From Antennarius striatus (taxonomy: Eukaryota; Chordata; Actinopteri; Lophiiformes; Antennariidae), in assembly GCF_040054535.1 (NCBI RefSeq), contig NC_090781.1:3390001-3454000 (forward strand): a stretch of 64,000 nt of DNA. The letters run 5' to 3'. A model generated the notes under the pieces. That model did no database searches. It saw nothing but the letters and a program-made list of their open reading frames with translations, and was not told where the DNA came from. Shown one piece after another: positions 30,477-39,653 of this stretch (its first letter is position 1; each line of letters opens with the position of its first letter). Both the position numbers and the translations under genes were made by a program.

Positions 30477-32489
30477 ATGGCTGCTGAGAGCTGCTCCACT
30501 GTTCGGTTATTTCTCGTCACTGAGGAAGCCTTTTACTTTGAAGGTAAATCTTGTTTCAAATTTCATAAATTATTAATAATATAACATCATTTTAGTTGTG
30601 TATGAGTGATAATGGCACCTAATTCTAAAGAATTAAGACGTATACTTTTTTTGTATGTATATCACTTATGTGAAATCTGATGCCATGTACCCTTGCAAGA
30701 GGCAGGGTACACCCTGGATGAGTCTCCAGTTCACAGGAACATCTGTTTAACAGAATATATTATATTGTATCTACACCTGTTTTAAATGACTGTTATTCTC
30801 CAATTTGTTTTATTTTTTGCGCGAAACTCTTGACATCCTGTCTCTGAATGTCGGCTGCTTCCTGAAGAGGCTGAAGACTGCACAGGTAAGAACATTTTAT
30901 CTCATAAATATACAGGTTAATAAAGTTAAATGTTGTGCAGCTGTGGCTTTTGTCCTTCATTGTGTGTCTGTAGTTAAATATGTGCATGTTGTAACGTGTT
31001 TTTCTACCCAAACATAGATTTGGAGGAAGATGCCTTACAAAAGTCTGTCTTGCCGGTTGAGCAATATTTCATCGTAAGCAAAGACAATAAATTTCTGATT
31101 TATTGTTCTGAAGATGGGTTTGAAATGAAAAACCTGAACACCCAGCAGTCCCAGTCTGGTAAGAGGCAACCCCTTCTGGTTCTCTCACCCATCAGCTTTC
31201 AGATACTAAGAATCTATTTAAGTTGTTCATCAGGTAAACAGACCATGACTCCCCATTTTCTGTGGACAACATTTAAATCTTCGTGATGTCATCATGATGG
31301 AAGAGATTCAGGTCCAGGCTGGACCAGACGTGTGCCCGGGTCTGAACTGATAAAAAGACACGTCTTTACAGTATTATATATTCATGATAGATGAAATGTG
31401 ACTGAAGCCTAACGTTGGCCAGCTGTTTGTCCAGCTGTCGGTGTTAAAGAGACTATTTTTACTGCATCTGGACCAAAATCTAACCCTAAGTCCTCACCTC
31501 TCGAAAAGTCACTGAAGGGGCGTTGGGAGATGTTCTGACCAACAGGCAGTAAAACAAACAGAACTCTGTGGTGCAGGTTTCCGGTAGTCTCTTTTTGTAC
31601 ACGCCTCAGTGTGCAGCATCTCCAGCCTGGAGGTGAAAGTCGATCCATCGTCGGATCAGGATCCGACTCGGGCCAGTCATTCGGTCACACGCTGAAGTCT
31701 CTTTCGCCTCTCTTTGTTTTTTAGGAAACAGATACAACTTCCAGATTTACAAGAACACTGAAGGGGGGGGGAAGGGAGGCAGGTCGGTAATGCTGTATGC
31801 TGAAAAAAATGGCAAGAAGATAATGGTGTGCTGCAACGACAAGCGTGAAATTCATCCTGTGGAGATGGTGAGTGTGGACTACTTCGTAAGAAGAGTTAGT
31901 ACATGTAGACCTCTGCCTGAACTGGGACCAGTTCTGGCTTTGCTTGTCCTGTCTGGCGATTAAATGTTATTGGTGGGACCACACACCAGCGTTGTTACAT
32001 AACAGAACCAAAACCTTGGTGTTTTGTACCTCATTGTGTTCTCTGACTTGTTATATGAACTTGGGTTCTTTAGGTGCGGCAGTTAATGACAAACAGGTAA
32101 GTTGTGGAAGAGAATCATTTGTTATGTTCCTCTCAAGCAGAGCAATAAAAGTTAATGATATCTAGAAACGTCAAGTCACCACAGGTGTATGATGCCACCG
32201 GAGGTGTTTGTTGTTGTTGTTGTTGTTGTAAAAACCACATTTCCAAGTTGAATCAGGAACATCTTCCCTGCAGGATCTTCCACTCAACATCAGTTCCAGT
32301 GCACACAGGGCGGTGTTCAACCGGAGGAAGCTGGCGGATTCCAGGTACTCGCTGGAGTCCTCCATTTACCCCAATACATTTCTGGCCTTTGAGCCTGATG
32401 AGAAGAAGAGTGGTGTGAGCAAACTGGTCCTGCGTTATAAAGGAAGAGATGATGTGGACGATTCTACGGAGTTTTTCTTAAGGTCATGA
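30477..32489 (+). CDS. il18: il18: interleukin-18 precursor
   Basis: IL-18 is an IL-1-family cytokine made as a leaderless precursor, matured by caspase-1, that drives interferon-gamma responses. Coding exons: 30477-30543, 30868-30885 (18-nt microexon), 31018-31158, 31725-31867, 32274-32489; 585 nt, 194 aa, close to the 193-aa human protein. Phases are 1, 1, 1 and 0 and close exactly; skipping the microexon also keeps the frame. Beta-trefoil features include FIVSKDNKFLIYC, NRYNFQIYKN, MVCCNDKREIHPVEM and the C-terminal SSIYPNTFLAFEPDEKK, which corresponds to the mammalian SSSYEGYFLACEKE region. LEED near residue 34 sits where mammalian pro-IL-18 has its caspase-1 site. There is no signal peptide, as expected. 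The 5' exon begins after an acceptor at 30467, so an upstream noncoding exon is probable. Overall divergence from mammals is high; the family call rests on architecture, motifs and the neighbours sdhd and tex12. Confidence 0.92.
30868..30885 (+). CDS. il18: il18 18-nt microexon (EAEDCT)
   Basis: The acceptor is cctgaag before 30868 and the donor is gtaag at 30886. With phase-1 borders on both sides, the exon inserts six acidic-rich codons (reading E-A-E-D-C-T) without shifting the frame. Other frames through this stretch hit a stop or break the next exon. Mammalian IL18 also has a tiny acidic exon (AEDD, from memory) at the same point. The weak pyrimidine tract upstream suggests that it may be alternatively skipped. 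Confidence 0.72.
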
Positions 32490-33713
32490 ATTCACCACAA
32501 CCAAACTGTTTCATCCTTTTCCTATCCGCATGTCAGCATTTTAGATTTGTGATTTATTAAAGTCAATGACAGAAAAAGAGGGAAGAATGATTTTTTTTTT
32601 AAACTGGAATTTAATGGTATATACTGTAGTTTTTAGTCATTTCAATGCTGTTAACGTTCAGCCTGCGCTGGAGGTTATGTACTTTAAAGTGGAATTTTGT
32701 GAGGTTTAAAATGAATTACGATACTAACAAATCATCTATAAAAATGTTGCATTTATTTATTGCATGGATTTTTATTTTATTTGGAGTAATTTGAGCTTTT
32801 TAAGAAGATGCTAGCTTCTGTTTCTTGTCTGAAAGAATAAAAATGAAAATGTAAAATCTGTAAAGCTGTGTTTATTTTGCTGAAGAAGGAACATTTTATG
32901 ATATGAACCAACAATAAATGAAAGCAAATGAAGAGCATGCAGATTATTTCTGGAGGAACAAACAGAAGTCAGATTTGGACACGTGTTCCCCCCACAAAAC
33001 ATCGGTGGCGTCATCATCATAAAGCTTCAAATCTGAGTGAATGCAGCATTAGAGTAGTAGTGAGTTACCAGACATGTCAAATCTCATCAACCAGAAGCAC
33101 AATAATTCAGAAAATATTAAATCAGTGCAAAAGCAAAGAAAAACACAAATTTTAATCATTTTATAATAATGTCATTTCTAAAGTTGCGGTTTGCTCACTC
33201 GCACAGTGGAAGGAGAATATTTTATACATGACTACTGATCCCATAATAGCATTCATATGATCGCTGTTGCTGTCTGGAGTGATGTTTGTCTGTAGAGGAT
33301 GGCTGATGGGTGGACGTCAGGTCTGAATCAATAGCAACCAACTGTTATTTAATCTGTGGCATCGGCTGTAGTGTCTCATAGGTTCAAGAACAGTACTTAC
33401 ACAGTGCGACACAAACACAACACGCAAAATTACTATCAGATCAAATAGCACCATCTGGTAAGACAACAGAAGTCATGGATGGTTTCAGATTCTGGACAGC
33501 TGTTTGAATCTCCATGCAGTCGCATTTTATTCACATCGAGAAGAAACCGACCTTCCACATGTCTGAGGAGAAAACGGCTGCCAGTTGCAATCTGTAAATA
33601 CTGGGGTAGTCATATTTTTATCTATATATAAGAATGTACATGGAACAAATTCAATGTTTACAATCAGCCAGGGGGAGCGTGCCCCCTCCCAGCATTCCCA
33701 GTCCAATGTTTCC
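32490..33713. other. Convergent il18 / sdhd 3' UTR region
   Basis: The two genes point toward each other. The il18 side has AATAAA at 32837 and an AU-rich element. The rest is AT-rich with no recognised gene. The sdhd 3' UTR must lie left of 33714, but no poly(A) signal was assigned. Confidence 0.6.
32751..32761 (+). promoter_or_regulatory. AU-rich element in the il18 3' UTR
   Basis: Two overlapping ATTTA pentamers (ATTTATTTAT) lie about 260 nt after the il18 stop codon, before an AATAAA at 32837. Such elements commonly destabilise cytokine mRNAs. The call depends on the il18 3' UTR extending to that poly(A) signal. Confidence 0.5.
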
Positions 33714-36596
33714 TCATTTGCTCCAGAGCAAGGCGATGGCTTTGCAGATGCCCACATCATTGTAGTTGAAGTAACACAGACCGGCAAAGGTGACCGTGGA
33801 CAGCAGGAAGAGGCTGGCGTTGGCAATCTTAATCTTTGAGTCGCCGTGAACGTAATCTGTCAGCACCTGTCCGATACCCCTAGAGGAACATCAGCAAACA
33901 CAGTGTGTTAGTAACACGCAAACACCTGGTTCGGATTCACAGCAAAGATACAGCAGCACCGATCCACGTTCCAGGAAGTCGCATGATCAAACAAGGCAGT
34001 CAGAGACTTTAACATCCTGCGACACACCTGAATTCAAAATTTTACCCTGACCTACACATTTTTGTGCCTCTGGCTTCCTGAAAATGTTGCTTTTTGTTTT
34101 GTGATTATAGCTCATCAGGTTTCAGAGATGTGTACCTAAAAAGGTATCAAAGTGAAAATGTGACCTTGACCTGGTTTTTCAAGGTCAAGGTTGTGATCTA
34201 ATTTTCATTCCCTTTGCCTCCCTGAATGTAACGCCTTTTGTTTCGTCTTTTTATCTTATTCAGTTCTTGAGATATGTGGGAAAAAAATGTACAAAAGTTG
34301 AAATTTGACTTTGACTTAGTTTTCTCAAGGTCAAGGTCAACATCTCTTTGCTGCCCGAGTAATGTGCTTTTCTTTCATCTTTCTATCTGCAACGGTTGTG
34401 AAGGTATTTGGTGGACGGACGAACACACAAACACTCTTAGTTGACTCTCAGCCTCCAGTTAAACCGTCCACGTGGTCACGTCTAGTCAAAACCCTCCGTA
34501 ACACACTGACGTCCTGTGCATCATGTTACCATTTGGTCCAGCATGCTTCAACTCATTACGATGGCAGCAAACGACACTGGAGCAATTGGTCAAACTGGTT
34601 TGGGTCACAGAGCTCCTGACTGGTCTACACCTGCCGGGTCTTTTAGTTTGCCTTCTAACTGACAGGGGAGCACATCGCTAAGACGCTAAGCTAAAGCCAG
34701 CTTCTCAAGCTTGCAAACAAGACCCAGGAGGAACCAGACCTGAATGAATAGCTGCCGACAGCTGAGGCCTTAAACCTAACCTGCACCCTCCCACCCACCC
34801 ATATACTTCCATGGCATTAACTATTGTCCTGTAAGGGTCAGCGAACAAGATAAATCTATATAATGAGCAGAGATGTCTGGGAAAGAATTTGTAGCAGCTT
34901 TCAGAGAACTTTTAACCCGCTAAGAGGGGAAGGACAGCTTTAGGCATCGTTATTCACAAAACGGGCAGGGGAAAATGAAATATGAGAGATTCCACATGTC
35001 TGAGCTCCTTTCTCTGGCTGGATCCAAGCTAACCAGTCTTACCAGTGTCCATGCAGGGTGAGGGCAGCTGCCAGGGAGTAGTCCATGACCGGGCAGGGGT
35101 TAAAGTAGGCCACAGGTCCCATGGCCAGCAGTAGGACGCTCAGGGCGCGTTCCGCTGTCCAGTGCAGGGAGGCGGCCTTTGAGCCGGAGCTCGCTGTGGA
35201 GAGTCAGAGTCAGTCGGTCTCTTTTGAAGACAACGCCAACAGCATGAAGCTTTACACGTGTGTACATTCTGTACATGTAAGGAAAAAGTGTCGCTACACT
35301 GAATTATGGAAATGGTAGGGTAGCCAGGAATGGAGCAGTGCCACGGAAACGGCACAGGAGTGACGTGTTGAGATTCAAGCCCTCCAAACAAACCTCTATG
35401 AGAACGCAACGTTTGTCAGTTCTGAGGAAGAGTCGGTGAGTGACCCCCTGATCCAGATGGGGGTTCCCGTGGGTGAGACCTGGTGGCATGAAGCAGACCC
35501 CACCTGACCTGGTGGCAAAATAAAGCCGAGTCTCCAGCATCCGGGCGTGAAAGCAAAAAAACCCCCCAGCTGCCATCAGACGCCACCAGCCCACCTGTCA
35601 CCAGAGAAACCTCCTAGACCCCGACCCAAATCGCCGACACCAATGAGTAAGCTCTGCTCACACTTCTCACACACACTCTTTTTGGGTCAATTTTATGTTT
35701 TAAATCATCTCCATCTTTGTGGACGGTGAGAAATCTCAGCTGACTTCCCATCGGCTCCGGGGGGGGGGGGGTAGATAGAGACTCTTTACTCTGACTGTCC
35801 CTTTGACTTTCATGCAGTATCAGCAGGAACGCCCCGTTTTGAAAGATGTTGTTATTTTACTTTACGACATCTCATGTACAACTTTTACACCAGTAAGAGA
35901 ACTCAGACACTTGAGGGGTTTCTGCTGGAGGATGTGGTCTCCAACAGGTCACACACAGGATTTCCTGTTCTATATACAGGGCGCCCTCATTCCTCGCGGT
36001 CAATGTGTTCCAGGAACCACACGCAATTAATGAATTCCGGGATAGTGCGACGAACTTTATCTTATCATTTATGGTAACTTAAACGTTTCTGAACCCCCCC
36101 CATCCTGATATTAACCCACCTTCTATCTGTATCACCTTTAAAACACTCTGATAGACTGTTTAACGCATTTTAGTGTCTCACGGAAATCCGAGACTCACGG
36201 AATGAGCGCACTTCTGGATGCCGTCAGCCAATAGAATGCGCGTACGGTATCACGTGACTGCCTGCTAAAAATCCATGAAAAAGTGATGTCGCGAGCGTTG
36301 ATGCACAAATGCACGAGGGGGCACTATTATTATATTTGTATTATACGTGCATACTACGGCATGTGCATCTTCCTACATGTGTGCTGCTGCGTACGTGTCC
36401 TCCCTACATGCATGTCCTCCCTACATGCGTGTAATCCTACATGCGTGTCCTGCTGGACACTGTGGGTACTGACCGTTCAGGGCCTGCGAGGCGTGAATCC
36501 TGGCGGTCAGCATGTAGGGCTGCTCCTGGTGTCTGTGAGGTACGGCCAGCGGCCTGACCAGCAGAGAGCTTTGGTAGAACAGAGCTGAAGAGAAAC

Positions 36597-36675
<79 letters not shown>

Positions 36676-37305
36676 CATCACCGGTTGAATTAACAATCAC
36701 ATAAAACAACCATCCACCCACTTAAACTTTGTTTTGCATGCATTTATTATTATTATAATATTATTATTATAGTATGAATCATTTTATTTACAGTACTTTG
36801 TAACTTATTTATTACTATTAATAAATTTATGTATTACTATTAATAAACTTATTTATTACTACAGGCACGTCAGAATCCTCCAAACGCGCATGCGCACACC
36901 GGTGCTTCTCTTGGCGCAGCTTTAACCTCCATCGTAACCCTTTTACGCCAGGCTCGGACAGTGTGATGTCACCATGATAGTGTGATGTCACCATGATAGT
37001 GTGATGTCACCATGATAGTGTGATGTCACCATGATAAAAGAACGTGATGCTGAATTCTCCTCGGTGCGCATGTGAACGGTCAAATGGGAACGTGTCAGTG
37101 TTTCTGAACTTTCTGGAGTCTTTCTTCCCTTCGTGATGTCATCATAACACCCCTGAGCTGGCTCCAGAATCGACCAGAATATGGCCAAAGCGTCACCCCA
37201 CGCAGTCACGTGAGCAAACGTGACCCCCAAAATCCACAACACGCAGGAGTACTCACGTTTGACACCTCTGCGACACACAGAACTCAACCGGACGATGGCC
37301 GCCAT
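33714..37305 (-). CDS. sdhd: sdhd: succinate dehydrogenase complex subunit D (cytochrome b small subunit)
   Basis: SDHD is one of the two membrane anchors of mitochondrial complex II and helps bind haem b and ubiquinone in the inner membrane. Four exons: 37305-37257, 36584-36474, 35193-35043, 33879-33714 (477 nt, 158 aa; human 159). All phases close. Exon 1 gives a basic presequence ([16 protein letters not shown]). Conserved SDHD blocks are [34 protein letters not shown] and [13 protein letters not shown], then [17 protein letters not shown] and a short C terminus ending LLWSK. They cover three membrane helices, the haem-ligand histidine region (TLHGHW) and the conserved DYVHGD quinone-site segment. 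The exon 2 donor is a slightly weak GTCAGT. The exon 2 acceptor follows directly on a long (TG)n tract. The gene is head-to-head with timm8b and tail-to-tail with il18, as in mammals. Confidence 0.97.
33990..34460 (+). repeat. Dispersed repeat with AGGTCA-type hairpins, copy 1
   Basis: Contains CGACACACCTGAATTCAAAA, TTACCCTGACCTAC and two blocks of TGACCTTGACCT / AAGGTCAAGGT (34161-34193 and 34311-34340), with a diverged internal duplication. Same family as 43268, 49140 and 62590. Sited in sdhd intron 3. Confidence 0.7.
35977..36306. mobile_element. MITE of the CAGTGCG family in sdhd intron 2
   Basis: Starts CAGGGCGCCCTCATTCCTCG and ends TCGCGAGCGTTGATGCAC. The same internal words as 17831-18155 are present in the reverse orientation. 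Confidence 0.75.
36599..36672. repeat. (CA)n microsatellite beside the sdhd exon 2 acceptor
   Basis: A 74-bp run; on the sdhd strand it is (TG)n and ends only 14 nt before the AG of exon 2. Confidence 0.97.
36960..37036. repeat. 19-bp tandem repeat
   Basis: Four units of GTGATGTCACCATGATAGT in sdhd intron 1. Each unit contains TGATGTCA, one base from a CRE/AP-1-type site. Confidence 0.93.
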
Positions 37306-37797
37306 GATGATCGACTAACCAAGGTCACCACAGTTACCCGGATGTAGATCCCACCGCAAAGATTTCAACAGTTAGAAGAGATCAGCAACATCGACACAAA
37401 TTTTTAAAATAGACTGACTGTGTAAACATGTGTTTTTTTTATACAATATTGTTGATTTTCAGGTTAAAATCAGGTAAGAAGTGATATTTTATAAATATAT
37501 ATGACCTTTTTTAGTTTTAATGAGTGAGAACTTTGCGACTGTGAAGACTTGGAGTCAGCTATCTCTCACTCAGCTGAATAATCTTTGTTGTCGTCATCTC
37601 TTACGTCATGCTAGTCCTCTGATCTCCAAACTGTGAAAGCCCATGTAGCCCCCGTGTGTGTGTGTGTGTGTGTGTATGGGGGGTGTAATGATTTGTGTGA
37701 GGAGGTACTTCTAAGGCCGTCACGTCCACACGTTACCGTGTTTCAGCGGCCCAGCAGCGGGAGTGTTGGAGCCGGTTCGCCCAGACCCAGCAGCACC
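37306..37797. promoter_or_regulatory. Divergent promoter region between sdhd and timm8b
   Basis: 492 bp separate the two start codons, which point away from each other. Both products are nuclear-encoded mitochondrial proteins, and I recall the same head-to-head pair in mammals, so a shared bidirectional promoter is the simple reading. No TATA box was identified with confidence. A short (GT)n run lies at 37656-37676, and an AG at 37745-37746 in a pyrimidine-rich context could be the acceptor of a timm8b leader exon. Confidence 0.6.
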
Positions 37798-39087
37798 ATG
37801 GACAGTTTAGCCAACATGAGCGCTTCGGAGGAAGCGGAGCTCCAGCGCATGATCTCCGTACAGCAGCAGAAAGTGCAGTTCCATGAGCAGGTCTGTATGC
37901 TAACCATGCTAATGCTAACCACGGAACAGCAGCGCACTTTGTTTACTTCCTTTTTTTCTTTTTTTTACCATAACACGACATGTACATAAAGCATTTCTGA
38001 CAGTTTTTGTCAAAAATAGAAATAACGTCCAATATGAACATTTAAATCACGTGTGTCAAATTCAAGGCCCGCGGGCCAAATGTGGCCCGCCACATCATTT
38101 TACGTGGCCCGCCAGAGCGTAAAAGGTCAGTGTCTAAAAATAAATAGGTCTGAGGTGTTCTTTGACCAAAAACTACGTTTCCCACAATGCAGTAATTCAG
38201 CCCATTTTAACTTTGAGGAAACCATTTTGAACAAAGTTAATGTGTTGGCTTGTGTTTGTGTTTGATGTTGTTTTTCTTTATTCATTGATAGTTTGATCCT
38301 TGATTGATGGAGTTCTGTGGGTTTAATAACCTGACAAATTAAAAGGGTTTATTTTATAAGAGTAACAAGCAAACATTTTTTTCTGTGCAACTGTAATGTT
38401 TGTAACTTGAATAATTAATACATTAGTTATTTAAGATAACTAATATTTTAAGAGTTATTTAACATCAAGGAGTAGTTACATTTATTTTACATTTGTAACT
38501 TAACATTTACTTACATTTATAAGTTACATCTGGCCCTTTGAGGTGGGGGAGATGAAGATGTTGAGCTTCTCTACATCTTCCAACCTGGTCACTTCTCTAG
38601 GGGTGACCAAGTTGAAATGGATCATAAATGAGTTAATCAGAGGAACAGCCAAGGTGAGATGTTTTGGAGAAATAGTAAGAGAGAGCAGATTTTGATGGTT
38701 TAAACATGTCCAGAGAGAGAGGAGTATATTGGTAAAAGGGTGTGGAGGATGGAGCTAACAAGGCAAGAGATAAAGAAGATGACTGACATGAAGCTGGTGA
38801 GGTGGGCGTCCGAAAGAAGGAACCCTGGAGGGTTGGAGTGGATTCGGATGAACTGGGCTGAGAGGGCAGCCGCTCTGCAGTGTGATCATGTCTTTATGTG
38901 CCAGTAATGTCAGCTGTGTTTATTCCAGGTGCACCGGTTCACTGACATCTGCTGGGATAAGTGTGTGGACACCCCCGGCTCTAAGCTGGACTACCGCACT
39001 GAGACGTGTCTGCAGAGCTGCGCGGAGCGCTTCATTGACACGACCCTGACCATCACCAACCGCATGATGCAGAAGGGCACGCATTAA
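37798..39087 (+). CDS. timm8b: timm8b: mitochondrial import inner membrane translocase subunit Tim8 B
   Basis: TIMM8B is a small Tim chaperone of the intermembrane space that escorts hydrophobic precursors to the inner membrane. Two exons: 37798-37890 and 38929-39087 (252 nt, 83 aa, the usual length). Phase is 0 at the intron. The twin CX3C signature is complete: CWDKC and CLQSC, 16 residues apart ([14 protein letters not shown]), with the typical FIDTTLTIT segment after it. The second in-frame Met (codon 7) is an alternative start, but the first gives the family length. The 1-kb intron is largely a hAT remnant followed by an RTE-type LINE fragment. A (GT)n tract lies in the presumed 3' UTR at 39159-39184. 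Confidence 0.96.
38048..38545. mobile_element. hAT element copy in timm8b intron
   Basis: Begins near GTGTGTCAAATTCAAGGCCC, with GTGGCCCGCCAGAGCG inside. It matches the hAT copy at 17736 without the nested MITE. The right terminus is lost at the junction with LINE sequence. Confidence 0.75.
38550..38900 (+). mobile_element. RTE-type LINE fragment in timm8b intron
   Basis: A degraded copy of the same RT C-terminal region as 19622 (GAGATGAAGATGTTGAGCTT, GTCCAGAGAGAGAGGAG), followed by the usual downstream GAAGCTGGTGAGGTGG-type sequence. No open frame remains. Confidence 0.75.
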
Positions 39088-39153
39088 CAGGACGGAACCG
39101 CAGCAGGACCACGTGAAGAAATCAGGAAAAGGAGCTCTTCACAGACTGCTGTT

Positions 39154-39184
<31 letters not shown>

Positions 39185-39653
39185 ATTGAGAAGAAATGTA
39201 ATGTGACATTAGTGAAGGGACACATGTTCAGTCCCATTGATGAACCTCATGTATGAAAGTAAAATGACAATATGACAAAAAACAGATCACGTCTGTCGTG
39301 TGTTTTATGTCCATCTTAAAGGCTTTTAAAGAAAGTCGGTCGGAATTTCGTCATTCGATGTTGATGCCTAATCATTGATTTCATTAATACACTAAAAATG
39401 ACTGGAAACAACTGAGAATGTGGGATTCACTATATTATGTGTTTTTATTCATGCAAAAATTGACAAGATTGGAGCATTAGCTGGCTTTCTGTCTCAGCCC
39501 CCCCCCCACACACACACACACACACCCATACCCGCCACCTACGAACTTAAACATAAAATATGTTTTAAATCCAGGAAATATTAAGTATAACATGAGTACA
39601 GCATGTCGCCCCAGAGGGGGTGTTTGACCGGCGTGAGGACGTGTGGAGACCGA
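39088..39653. other. Convergent timm8b / oxidase 3' UTR region
   Basis: The 566 bp between the two stop codons contain the timm8b 3' UTR with (GT)n at 39159-39184 and a C-run plus (CA)n at 39499-39525. No other feature is supported. Confidence 0.6.

Noticed and set aside
32074-32096. A possible extra il18 exon of 23 nt with good AG and GT borders
   Set aside because: 23 nt would shift the frame of the last exon; direct joining of 31867 to 32274 gives the correct IL-18 C terminus.
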